Of a DNA stretch of 41,641 nucleotides, positions 14,954 through 22,593 are shown piece after piece (the first letter of the stretch is position 1; every line of letters begins with the position of its first letter). The position numbers were made by a program, and so were the translations under genes. The notes under the pieces were generated by a model. That model did no database searches and was not told where the DNA came from. It was given only the letters and a program-made list of their open reading frames with translations. Source of the DNA: Desulfuromonadaceae bacterium (lineage in GTDB: Bacteria > Desulfobacterota > Desulfuromonadia > Geobacterales > Pseudopelobacteraceae); contig JAQTQX010000032.1 of assembly GCA_028712075.1 (NCBI GenBank), forward strand, positions 1-41,641, written 5' to 3'.

Positions 14954-16129
14954 ATGATTCCACGCCAAATACATCTTGAACAGCTCACGGACCGGTTAGT
15001 AAATTTCCCTGTTGTCGCTCTGCTCGGGCCGCGTCAGGTTGGTAAAACCACCTTGGCACGGCAACTTGCTGCACAATGGAGTGGCCCGGTCAAACATTTC
15101 GACCTGGAAGACCCGGAGGATCAGGCTCGCCTTACTGATCCTGCTTTTGTTTTGCGCCCGCTGCGTGGTTTGGTAGTACTGGACGAAATTCAGACCCGGC
15201 CTGATCTTTTTCCGCTGCTGCGGGTGCTGGCTGACCGTCCGGATACCCCGGCTCGTTTTCTGCTATTAGGAAGCGCCGCTCCTGAACTGATGCGTCATAC
15301 GGCAGAAACTCTGGCCGGAAGAGTGGTGTTTCACGAACTCGATGGTTTGGCTCTGGATGAAATCGCGTTGGTTCAAGCCAACGCGGATTGGCTGGACGAC
15401 CGTTGGCTGCGGGGTGGTTTCCCACGCGCATTACTGGCAAAAAATCTGGCCGGTAGTCGTGAGTGGCGTGAAGCCTTCATACGTACGTACCTGGAACGCG
15501 ACTTGCCGCAATTGGGTATCAGTCTGCCGGCGCTGACCTTACGTCGTTTCTGGACTATGCTCGCGCATTATCACGGACAGACCTGGAATGGGAGCGAACT
15601 TGGGCGGGCGTTGGGAGTAAGCGATAAAACGGTGTCGCGTTATCTGGATATCCTTGAAGGTACCTATATGGCTTTTCGACTGCCGCCGTGGTCTGCCAAT
15701 GTTGGAAAGCGAGAGGTGAAGTCGCCTAAAGTATATGTCTCTGATTCGGGCATCCTGCATAGCCTTCTGGGCTTGGGTAGCCTGGATGATCTACTTGCCC
15801 ATCCCAAATGCGGCGCTTCATGGGAGGGGCTCATTGTCCGTGAAATAATCCGACGAACCGCTGCCCGCCGCGGTGAAATATTTTTTTGGGGAGTGCATAC
15901 CGGAGCAGAACTGGATTTGCTTATTCATCAAAATGGTCGTCGACTCGGGTTTGAAATTAAACTGACGCGTTCGCCCAAAGTGACGTCATCGATGCGTTCG
16001 GCTCAAGAAATATTGGGACTTGATCAGCTTTATGTGATTTGTCACGGTACGGGGGAGCCATGGCCTCTGGCTGAGGGAATTACTGCTGTTCCGGCAATAT
16101 ACATGGCCTCACCGTTATGGATACCGTAG
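14954..16129 (+). CDS. AAA-family ATPase with DUF4143 domain
   Basis: Protein of 391 residues with an N-terminal AAA_14-type P-loop domain (GPRQVGKTTLARQLA, about 25-39; Walker B LVVLDEIQ, about 75-82; sensor LLLGSAAP). A winged-helix segment around ALGVSDKTVSRYLDILEGTYM follows, and then a C-terminal DUF4143 domain (VYVSDSGILHSLLG, GAELDLLI and FEIKLT) that resembles restriction-type nuclease folds (the E/D...D...E-x-K pattern). Such proteins are scattered, mobile and of unknown function; a defence or toxin-like role is sometimes suspected. It is out of place in a glycosyltransferase operon, sits between a GT4 relic and an intact GT4, and ends two bases before the latter's ATG. All motifs look intact. 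Confidence 0.9.
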   Translation: MIPRQIHLEQLTDRLVNFPVVALLGPRQVGKTTLARQLAAQWSGPVKHFDLEDPEDQARLTDPAFVLRPLRGLVVLDEIQTRPDLFPLLRVLADRPDTPARFLLLGSAAPELMRHTAETLAGRVVFHELDGLALDEIALVQANADWLDDRWLRGGFPRALLAKNLAGSREWREAFIRTYLERDLPQLGISLPALTLRRFWTMLAHYHGQTWNGSELGRALGVSDKTVSRYLDILEGTYMAFRLPPWSANVGKREVKSPKVYVSDSGILHSLLGLGSLDDLLAHPKCGASWEGLIVREIIRRTAARRGEIFFWGVHTGAELDLLIHQNGRRLGFEIKLTRSPKVTSSMRSAQEILGLDQLYVICHGTGEPWPLAEGITAVPAIYMASPLWIP

Positions 16130-16131
16130 CA

Positions 16132-17319
16132 ATGAAAATTGTCTTTCTCGCACCTTTTGGCATCCGCCCCAAGGGAACTGTGATTGCCCGGATGATCCCG
16201 CTTGCTGTGGAACTGCAGGCTCTCGGCCATGAGGTGGTTATCGTGGCGCCTCCCTACACCAATCCGGAAGACTCAGGTAAGACGGAGAATGCCCGTGGTG
16301 TGCGGCTGCGCAATATTTTTCTCGGGCCAAACAACAAGGTACTTGCCACTCCCGTCCTTACGTGGCGGATGTTCCGTGCGGCACTCGCTGAGAATCCGGA
16401 CCTGATTCACCTCTTTAAACCCAAGGGATACGGTGGCCTGGCAGCCATGTTGATGATCATGCTGCAGCGCTGCGGTCTGCGCATGCCGCCGCTGTTTGTC
16501 GATAGCGACGATTGGGAGGGGAAGGGGGGGATGAATGACCTGCAGTCCTACTCCTCCGCTGAAAAACGACTTTTCTCGTATCAGGAACAGTGGCTGTCCC
16601 GCCATGCTGCTGGAATTACTGTTGCCAGTCGCGAATTGCAAATGCTGACCGCACGGTTGGGTGTGGCAGTGGAAAAGATTCTTTATCTGCCCAATTGTGT
16701 CGAAGATTTTCCCTCTGGTGATGGCCTGCGTATACGTCAGAAGCTGTCTATCGGAGTCGACATCCCGGTGGTTCTTTTGTATACCCGCTTTTTTGAGTTT
16801 TCACAGGAACGGCTGCACCGGGTACTGGCGGGGATTCGTGAGCGGATACCCGACGTCCGTTTTCTGATTGTGGGGAAGGGGAGGTTTGGGGAGGAAGAAC
16901 TCCTGCTGGCGGCCTCCAGGGAAATGGGTTTTGCCGAGTCGCTGATCATGGCTGGCTGGGTGGAACCGGTTGAGATCCCGGATTATCTGGCCGCTGCCGA
17001 TGTGGCTATCTATCCGCTGGATGATACTCTGGTTAATCGGGCCAAATGCCCGGCCAAGCTGACGGAGATAATCCGGGCAGGAGTGCCGGTGGTCGCTGAT
17101 GCGGTTGGGCAGGCACTTGAGTATATTGACGCGGACTATTCCGGAATTCTCTGCGACCCCGACGACCGACAGGGTATGGTTGAGCGGACAGTTGAGTTGT
17201 TGCAAGACCCGGCGCGGAGAAAAAACCTGGGATTTGTCGGCAGGCGCTATCTGGTGGAGAATTTTGGCTGGCGTCAATATGTGGGGCGGTTGGTTGGATT
17301 TTATCAAAATGGAGATTAA
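16132..17319 (+). CDS. Family 4 glycosyltransferase
   Basis: GT-B glycosyltransferase of 395 residues. It opens MKIVFLAPFGIRPKGTVIAR and has the Rossmann segments expected of GT4. These include VVLLYTRFFEFSQERLHRVL, FLIVGKGRFGEEELLL and YLAAADVAIYPLDDTLVNRA, with KCPAKLTEIIRAGVPVVADAV in the donor-binding C-terminal half. The start is ATG 16132, two bases after the ATPase stop; the upstream in-frame ATG at 16117 lies inside that gene. It precedes the YfhO-type membrane protein by two bases. Donor and acceptor are unknown. Confidence 0.9.
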   Translation: MKIVFLAPFGIRPKGTVIARMIPLAVELQALGHEVVIVAPPYTNPEDSGKTENARGVRLRNIFLGPNNKVLATPVLTWRMFRAALAENPDLIHLFKPKGYGGLAAMLMIMLQRCGLRMPPLFVDSDDWEGKGGMNDLQSYSSAEKRLFSYQEQWLSRHAAGITVASRELQMLTARLGVAVEKILYLPNCVEDFPSGDGLRIRQKLSIGVDIPVVLLYTRFFEFSQERLHRVLAGIRERIPDVRFLIVGKGRFGEEELLLAASREMGFAESLIMAGWVEPVEIPDYLAAADVAIYPLDDTLVNRAKCPAKLTEIIRAGVPVVADAVGQALEYIDADYSGILCDPDDRQGMVERTVELLQDPARRKNLGFVGRRYLVENFGWRQYVGRLVGFYQNGD

Positions 17320-17321
17320 TA

Positions 17322-19826
17322 ATGACTGAACGTAAAAAAGACATGTTGATTATCGCTGCGCTTCTCGCAGTGATGATCCTGTTCTTCTCGAAGATTCTTT
17401 TTACTCAGCAGATCATCCGTGCTCCCGATATTATCAACGAGTTTTACTGGGGAGTGAAGGGGATCGGAAGCCAACCCTTTTGGTCACTTTTCAAGTTCAA
17501 CCTCTCAACCGCTGATTGGAACCTGTTTATAAACAGTGGTCACACTAATGAGGGGGGGATGGCTTCACTGCAGTTTCTGCTCTTTCAGCGTCTCATATTC
17601 TGGATCTTTCCTGCCCCGGCAAGCGTTGCCTGGTATATCGTCTTTCACCTCTTCATTGGTGCTGCCGGAACCTACTGCTATTGTCGTCTGATCGGCACCA
17701 GCCGCATGGCTGCGCTGCTGGGTGGTTTAATTTTTTCCATCTCTCCGGAGAGCGCCTCACTGATCAATGCCGGCCATGTCATGAAGATTGCCACCATCTC
17801 CTTTGCCCCATGGGCCTTCTATTTCCTGGAAAAGGGGTTTCAAACCCGACGGGTTATATTCTTCCTGACCACTGCTGTTGTACTTGCCTATCAATTTTTT
17901 CATACCCATTGGCAGATCGCTTTTTACACCTGCCTCGGCATGGCTCTGTATGCGGTCATAAGATTGGCCCTTATCTCTCTGAGCGAACGGACAGAAGGGA
18001 AGCGCGGCATACTCACGTTGCTCGGCTTTAATCTGGTACTGTTGTTCTTTTTTCTTTCCACAGTTGCGATCTCCCTGGCTCCTCTTGCGAATTGGTCCAA
18101 AGGTACCAATCGCGGCTCGGAAAGCGGTGCTAATACAGCTGCCAGCAGCAGTGGCAGCGCCAGTCAGCCAAAAGGGGGGTTGAACCGGGAAGAGGCGATG
18201 TCGTGGTCACTGCCGCCTGAGGAACTTGGAGCGTTAGTCATCCCTGGGTTGTTCGGCCTTTCCCGCCAGGAGGCGGGGCCGAATCCGGAGAGTATTTCAT
18301 CATACTACTGGGGAAGGATGCGTTTTACCCAGACAGTCAGTTATCTGGGGCTGCTACCGCTGCTGCTGCTGCCGCTCCCCCTCATTTTCCGGCGCGACCA
18401 GATCACCTGGATTGCACTGACTGCCGTAGTTGTGGGCCTCCTGTTCTCCATGGGCAAGTACACGCCGTTCTACAATCTTCTGTTTGATTATTTCCCCGGC
18501 ATTAACCGCTTCCGGGTGCCGAAAATGATCATGTTCCTGCCGGTATTTGGTGCAGGAGTTCTTGCGGCACGTGGGCTTGATCTGCTGTGCGATGAAAATA
18601 TTCGCAAGACAAAAGCGTTCTTCAAGTATCTGATCGGCGTATGTTCAGTTCCGCTTTTTTTGCTGATAATGCTGGGAGCGGAAATTGTCGGGTCAGAGTA
18701 CTGGATCGACTTGATGATAGACCTTATTTCCCAGCCGACCCGTTATGAACAGGGTGCACAGTTGATTGGGCAGCGCTGGAATAATATTGTTGCCGAGACC
18801 GGGCTGGCAGCAGTGTTGGCAGCGCTCTTTGCCGCGCTCTTTGCTGCGTACCACTGGAAACGGCTCCCTGCAAAGATGTTTCCGTATCTCCTGCTGCTGC
18901 TCTTTCTCTGCGATGTGGGGAGGATCAACAACAAGTTCATGTTTCTTGTTGATGAACCTCACAGGAATACGGGCGTCAAGCCTCCTCAAACAGAATATCT
19001 GCTGGGAAAAAAATCACCGCAGTACCGGACCCTCCCGATGGATGGTAGTGATCCGATGCAGTATGCCACGGCCGGTATTCCGGTGATGTTTACCTCCAAT
19101 CCGGTCCAGCAGATGCGCTGGCAACAATATCTCGATAATTTCAGTTTGATCAGTGCGATGCCGGATATCCTGAATGTTAAATACCTTATTTTTCCTCATC
19201 AGGAATACCTGCAGCAGAAAGCGCAGATGGGGGACCGGTTTGTGCCGGTCTTTACTGCACCTGACGGTTCGCTGGTCATTCTTGAAAATCGTCATGTGCT
19301 GCCAAAGGGGTGGTTGGTCCCGTCTGTGGCGCTAATACCTGACCCGTCCCAGCGTTTGGCAATTCTGCAGAATCCCCAGTTCAATCCGGCGACGATAGCA
19401 ATGGTTGAGTCGCAGCCGCCAATTCCCATGGCAGATCCAAACAGCCAGTTGACGCCGATTCCTGCACAAAACGTATCGGTACCTGTCTACACAGGGGAGC
19501 GGATTGTTGTTGAGGCCAATGCTCCCCGGAATGCGCTGCTTGTCCTTGGTGAAAAATATTACAAGGGGTGGCAGGCGACCGTAGATGGCATTAATACCGA
19601 AATCGTCCAGGTCAATCATATCCTGCGCGGTGTCTACCTCACACCGGGAAATCACAAAGTTGAGTTCCGTTTTGATCCGCTTCCGTTCAGAATTGGCAAA
19701 TACCTTACGCTGGTTTCGTTTGCTTTTTTTGCGGGGATGCTGGTGAGGGAGTGGATTAATAGGGGTAAAAGGTTGAAGGTTGAAGAAAGGCGGATGAGGG
19801 ATGAGGGAGAAACTGATAACAAGTGA
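17322..19826 (+). CDS. YfhO-family polytopic membrane protein
   Basis: Large membrane protein of 834 residues with about 12 to 13 hydrophobic segments in the first 540 residues and at the extreme C-terminus, plus an extracytoplasmic soluble domain (about 550-790). This matches the YfhO (PF09586) group of GT-C-like lipid-linked sugar transferases. The early loop APDIINEFYWGVKG and the HWQIAFYTCLGMALY region fit the family. Its role would be attaching a sugar from a polyprenyl-phosphate donor on the outer face; this is inferred. Start ATG 17322 follows GGAG at seven bases. The last 20 or so residues (KRLKVEERRMRDEG...) are encoded by the GGTTGAA/GGATGAG heptamers, so the C-terminus has probably been extended by repeat sequence. 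Confidence 0.85.
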   Translation: MTERKKDMLIIAALLAVMILFFSKILFTQQIIRAPDIINEFYWGVKGIGSQPFWSLFKFNLSTADWNLFINSGHTNEGGMASLQFLLFQRLIFWIFPAPASVAWYIVFHLFIGAAGTYCYCRLIGTSRMAALLGGLIFSISPESASLINAGHVMKIATISFAPWAFYFLEKGFQTRRVIFFLTTAVVLAYQFFHTHWQIAFYTCLGMALYAVIRLALISLSERTEGKRGILTLLGFNLVLLFFFLSTVAISLAPLANWSKGTNRGSESGANTAASSSGSASQPKGGLNREEAMSWSLPPEELGALVIPGLFGLSRQEAGPNPESISSYYWGRMRFTQTVSYLGLLPLLLLPLPLIFRRDQITWIALTAVVVGLLFSMGKYTPFYNLLFDYFPGINRFRVPKMIMFLPVFGAGVLAARGLDLLCDENIRKTKAFFKYLIGVCSVPLFLLIMLGAEIVGSEYWIDLMIDLISQPTRYEQGAQLIGQRWNNIVAETGLAAVLAALFAALFAAYHWKRLPAKMFPYLLLLLFLCDVGRINNKFMFLVDEPHRNTGVKPPQTEYLLGKKSPQYRTLPMDGSDPMQYATAGIPVMFTSNPVQQMRWQQYLDNFSLISAMPDILNVKYLIFPHQEYLQQKAQMGDRFVPVFTAPDGSLVILENRHVLPKGWLVPSVALIPDPSQRLAILQNPQFNPATIAMVESQPPIPMADPNSQLTPIPAQNVSVPVYTGERIVVEANAPRNALLVLGEKYYKGWQATVDGINTEIVQVNHILRGVYLTPGNHKVEFRFDPLPFRIGKYLTLVSFAFFAGMLVREWINRGKRLKVEERRMRDEGETDNK
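19771..19808 (+). repeat. GGTTGAA and GGATGAG heptamers inside the YfhO gene 3' end
   Basis: GGTTGAAGGTTGAAG at 19771-19785 is followed by GGATGAGGGATGAGGGA at 19792-19808. These two related 7-base units occur elsewhere in the window as intergenic repeats (1397-1451, 2752-2779, 21631-21674). Here they are translated as the charged tail of the membrane protein. Confidence 0.85.
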
Positions 19827-19858
19827 GTAAAGGCGGTTAATAGTTGTGTGGGACATTT

Positions 19859-20071
19859 ATGTTGAAACTATTGAAAGAATCTTTGGGGATCGACAAGAAA
19901 AAGCGCACTACTGAATATCATGATCTTGATGGTCTTGCCGGTACATGGAGTTCTTCCGACGCTGCCGAGTTTGCTCAAGCTACGGCGGTGTTTGAAAAAA
20001 TAGACGAAGATATGTGGAAAAAGTCCGTATTCTTCCCTGTGTGGCAGAGGAAAGGTTGGTACGAAGCGTAG
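19859..20071 (+). CDS. Antitoxin-like small protein with probable altered C-terminus
   Basis: Product of 70 residues. The segment HDLDGLAGTWSSSDAAEFAQ (about 22-41) leading to FEKIDEDMWK (46-55) is typical of small antitoxins that normally end at that WK and are followed by a PIN-type toxin gene. Here the frame continues for 15 more residues (KSVFFPVWQRKGWYEA-like) into sequence that in another frame is the C-terminus of a MazF toxin. The original stop and toxin appear to have been lost by deletion. I take ATG 19859 as start; a TTG five codons earlier is possible. It may still bind DNA or toxins, but no cognate intact toxin is adjacent. Confidence 0.6.
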   Translation: MLKLLKESLGIDKKKRTTEYHDLDGLAGTWSSSDAAEFAQATAVFEKIDEDMWKKSVFFPVWQRKGWYEA

Positions 20072-20139
20072 GACGAATTGATTCTGATACACTTATCAAG
20101 GTTCAGGCGGCGTTGAAAACCGTTTTCGGGATCAGATGA
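20023..20139 (+). pseudogene. MazF/PemK-type toxin C-terminal relic
   Basis: In the +1 frame relative to the antitoxin-like gene, 20023-20139 reads VRILPCVAEERLVRSVGRI followed by DSDTLIKVQAALKTVFGIR and a stop. The pattern of ERLV, a basic-hydrophobic GRI, a helix and a final short hydrophobic end is typical of MazF family C-termini. The catalytic N-terminal two thirds are absent, so it is a truncated toxin gene. Confidence 0.65.
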
Positions 20140-20197
20140 AGTCCGAGTTTTCGCCTCTCCTCATCAAAAACAATAAGTGTCATTGATATTGAAAATT

Positions 20198-20232
20198 ATA
20201 GACGTATATGTTATAAAAACATATACGTCTAT
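20198..20232. promoter_or_regulatory. 35-bp perfect palindrome upstream of toxin-antitoxin pair
   Basis: Two 15-base arms (20198-20212 and 20218-20232, ATAGACGTATATGTT and its reverse complement) flank the centre ATAAA. The palindrome ends five bases from GGAGG of the antitoxin gene and is followed by six T. It is best explained as the operator for autoregulation by the antitoxin/toxin complex. As RNA it could also act as a terminator hairpin for upstream transcripts. Confidence 0.75.
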
Positions 20233-20249
20233 TTTTTGGAGGTTTAGCC

Positions 20250-20492
20250 ATGCAGACCAAACTTACCCTTCGCCTTGAAGATCATTTGATTGAGCAGGCA
20301 AAATCTTACGCTTTACATTCGGGAAAGTCGGTGTCGCAACTTGTCGCTGAATATTTCAGATTGTTGGCATCAGAGAAAAAAGATGTTGCAGTGCCGACAG
20401 CACCTATAACTCAATCTCTGCGTGGACTGTTACGTGAATCAAGCCTTGATGAAAATGATTACAAAAAATATCTGGAGGAAAAACATCGGTGA
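20250..20492 (+). CDS. DUF6364-type antitoxin
   Basis: Antitoxin of 80 residues. The N-terminal KLTLRLEDHLIEQAKSYALH followed by GKSVSQLVAEYFRLL forms a ribbon-helix-helix DNA-binding domain, and the C-terminal half (PITQSLRGLLRESSLDENDY) is the usual toxin-wrapping region. GGAGG lies before the ATG. The stop overlaps the toxin GTG start (GTGA), so the pair is co-translated. The strong palindrome just upstream is the likely binding site. Family assignment is by pattern; a general RHH antitoxin label is safe. Confidence 0.88.
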   Translation: MQTKLTLRLEDHLIEQAKSYALHSGKSVSQLVAEYFRLLASEKKDVAVPTAPITQSLRGLLRESSLDENDYKKYLEEKHR

Positions 20493-20914
20493 AGATTCTG
20501 TTTGATACGAACATCGTCCTCGACGTGCTTTTGGATAGAATGCCATTTTCAGATGATGCGGTTCAACTGTTTGCCGGGGTGGAAGATGGCTCAATCATAG
20601 GGTATCTGTGCGGCACCACGATCACAACGGTTTATTATCTCGCAGCCAAAGCAGTGGGCACAGCCAAAGCAGTAGAGGAGCTTAAAAAACTGCTGACTCT
20701 TTTTGAAGTTGCCCCGGTCAACAGGCATGTCGTTGAGGCTGCCCTTACTGCCGGGTTTAACGATTTCGAAGATGCTGTAATATATGAATCTGCCTGTTAT
20801 GTTGGATCAGACGCAATTGTTACCCGCAACCAGAAGGATTTCAAAAAATCTCGCTTACCCGTTTATTCTTCAGAAGAGATGGCTAAAATACTGTCTGCTC
20901 AAAAGAAGCGATAA
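20489..20914 (+). CDS. PIN domain toxin (VapC-like ribonuclease)
   Basis: Toxin of 141 residues with the PIN nuclease acidic set: D6 and N8 in ILFDTNIVLDVLL, further acidic residues in FNDFEDAVIYESA and the C-terminal IVTRNQKDF. These chelate magnesium for RNA cleavage in PIN toxins. The GTG start at 20489 follows CTGGAGG and overlaps the antitoxin stop. All motif positions are intact, so activity is expected. The RNA target is unknown. It is followed after one base by the methyltransferase gene, which is probably a chance junction. Confidence 0.9.
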   Translation: MKILFDTNIVLDVLLDRMPFSDDAVQLFAGVEDGSIIGYLCGTTITTVYYLAAKAVGTAKAVEELKKLLTLFEVAPVNRHVVEAALTAGFNDFEDAVIYESACYVGSDAIVTRNQKDFKKSRLPVYSSEEMAKILSAQKKR

Positions 20915-20915
20915 C

Positions 20916-21623
20916 GTGTTGACGCACGATGAACTCAAATTGTTTGACCTGCTGATCTGCCAGCCGCGCCATGGTTACCGCTACTCGCTCGATCCGTTGC
21001 TGCTGGCACGTTTTTGCCCTCAGATCCCTGTGGATAGGAAAATCATCGATCTTGGGGCCGGCTGCGGCATAATCTCACTCGTGTTGGCCCGGATCAACCA
21101 GAACGCTTCGGTGGTAGCGGTTGAAAACAATCCGGACATGGCGGCGCTGGTTGAACGGAACATTCTGCACAACGGCCTGGCTGACCGGGTTACCGTACAT
21201 GAAGGAGATGTCCTCGATCTGCGTGAAAAGTATCCGGACTCCACCTTTGATCTTGTCGTATCAAATCCCCCGTTCCGCACAGCAGGGAGCGGCAAAGTCA
21301 GCCCGAAAGCCGGGCGTGATACCGCTCGTCATGAGACAACCGCACGACTTGCCGATTTTATTGCCGCTGCAAAGTATCTGGTAAAACCTTCCGGGAGGAT
21401 CTGTCTTATCCAGCTCCCGTCACGCCTGCCTGAACTGACGGTACTGGCTGCCGGAATGAAGCTTTCGGTGCTGAGGCTGCGCATGATTCATAACAATGCG
21501 CTGTCACCGGTATCCATGTTCATGGTGGAACTGGCCAAAGGGAGACGGACCGCACCAGTGGTTGAGGCGCCGCTGTTTGTGCGGGATTTGAACGGCGAGT
21601 ATACGGATGAGGTGTGGCGGTAA
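20916..21623 (+). CDS. tRNA1(Val) adenine-37 N6-methyltransferase-like protein (TrmN6/YfiC family)
   Basis: SAM-dependent methyltransferase of 235 residues. It has the SAM-binding IIDLGAGCGIISLVLAR (about 44-60), AVENNPDMAALVERN and the catalytic NPPF motif in VVSNPPFRTAGSG (about 110-122), which is the signature of N6-adenine methyltransferases. The N-terminal LKLFDLLICQPRHGYRYSLDP segment is typical of the YfiC/TrmN6 group. I take GTG 20916 as start; upstream codons in frame belong to the PIN toxin region. The RNA substrate is inferred from family; glutamine or DNA substrates are less likely. Confidence 0.85.
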   Translation: MLTHDELKLFDLLICQPRHGYRYSLDPLLLARFCPQIPVDRKIIDLGAGCGIISLVLARINQNASVVAVENNPDMAALVERNILHNGLADRVTVHEGDVLDLREKYPDSTFDLVVSNPPFRTAGSGKVSPKAGRDTARHETTARLADFIAAAKYLVKPSGRICLIQLPSRLPELTVLAAGMKLSVLRLRMIHNNALSPVSMFMVELAKGRRTAPVVEAPLFVRDLNGEYTDEVWR

Positions 21624-21630
21624 AGCAAAG

Positions 21631-21674
21631 TCAGGTTGAAGGTTGAAGCGGGAACCCTTCAACCTTCAACCTGA
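21631..21674. terminator. 18-bp perfect hairpin between convergent genes (repeat-derived)
   Basis: TCAGGTTGAAGGTTGAAG (21631-21648) and its exact reverse complement (21657-21674) enclose an 8-base loop. It sits between convergent genes, where a bidirectional terminator is expected, but neither side has a T tract. The stem is built from GGTTGAA heptamers, so it is also a member of the dispersed repeat family. Confidence 0.65.
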
Positions 21675-21693
21675 ATAGCTGATTCTTCTGAAA

Positions 21694-22560
21694 TTACTCC
21701 CTAATTTGCAGGATTAGTTCCATGGTGTCGCCGTTGCTGATATGAAGCGGGAAGCTGAGAGCGATCCAGCCTTCAGCTATCGGCAGTCCCCCGGCCGGCG
21801 GCCTGATGGCAACCGGCGGTTTGATGTTCATGATAACACCCATCTGTGATGCTTTGGCGACAACATTGCCGCATACCACGTTGACAAATTCCATAACCGT
21901 GTCATCAAGTACTTCGACCGGCTCGTGATCCACCGACTCTTCGCTCAGAATCGCCCGGGCGATTGTTTTTTGCAGTTCCTCGGATACCAGGATGAGGTAG
22001 CGTCCTTCAACATCGCCAATAAAATCAATGGCAGCCAGCATGAAATTGGCTGGAATCGTTGTCACTGCAACACATAAACCGGTTTTGAACTGAAGGCCGA
22101 GCAGGCGGGTAACCATCTTGTAGGTAAGATCGGCAGTCATTTCCCAGATGGCGCTGTTGGGGGAAGTAATTGGCAATTCTACGTCATTCGACAGATATTT
22201 GGCCTGATCAGCCGAAAACGCTTCAAGATGACTCTTTAGCTGGTCGCCGGTCAGGGCGCCGACCATTACCAGCGCTTCACCGATGTACAAATGAGTGTTT
22301 TTTTGCCGGGTGAGAACATCGTTCAGTTGATCAAGGGACAAAAGTTTCATTTCAACCAGCAGATCACCAAGTTTAATATCTCTGGATGCCTGAATGGTGT
22401 GGACCCGCTCAATATCCGCCGGCGTGATCAGTCCCATGGTGACGGCCAATTCGCCGAGTTTCAGGTTGTTTTTCTCCTGAATGTGAATCGCATTCAACAG
22501 CGCCTGGCTGGCGACTATGCCCTGCTCCACAAGATACTGTCCGAAAAATTTAACGGCCAT
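21694..22560 (-). CDS. MshEN-like repeats plus CheX-type phosphatase domain protein
   Basis: Protein of 288 residues in two parts. The N-terminal half (about 1-115) has three repeats of the GspE/MshE N-terminal type, each with a LGELAVTMGLIT-like or IGEALVMVGALT-like turn and a following helix. The C-terminal half (about 135-288) has the CheX/CheC-like fold, with DDTVMEFVNVVCGNVVAKAS holding the conserved E...N pair of CheY-phosphate phosphatases. The gene directly downstream of a CheY-like gene suggests it dephosphorylates that regulator. MshEN domains in other proteins bind cyclic di-GMP; whether these do is not known. Confidence 0.8.
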   Translation of the reverse strand: MAVKFFGQYLVEQGIVASQALLNAIHIQEKNNLKLGELAVTMGLITPADIERVHTIQASRDIKLGDLLVEMKLLSLDQLNDVLTRQKNTHLYIGEALVMVGALTGDQLKSHLEAFSADQAKYLSNDVELPITSPNSAIWEMTADLTYKMVTRLLGLQFKTGLCVAVTTIPANFMLAAIDFIGDVEGRYLILVSEELQKTIARAILSEESVDHEPVEVLDDTVMEFVNVVCGNVVAKASQMGVIMNIKPPVAIRPPAGGLPIAEGWIALSFPLHISNGDTMELILQIRE

Positions 22561-22593
22561 GTCATGCTCCTGAACTTCTTTGAGTTGGATACA

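Noticed and set aside
14905..16151. Insertion sequence carrying the DUF4143 gene
   Set aside because: No transposase and no matching terminal inverted repeats at both ends; only an upstream palindrome and an imperfect flanking similarity explained by two GT4 starts.
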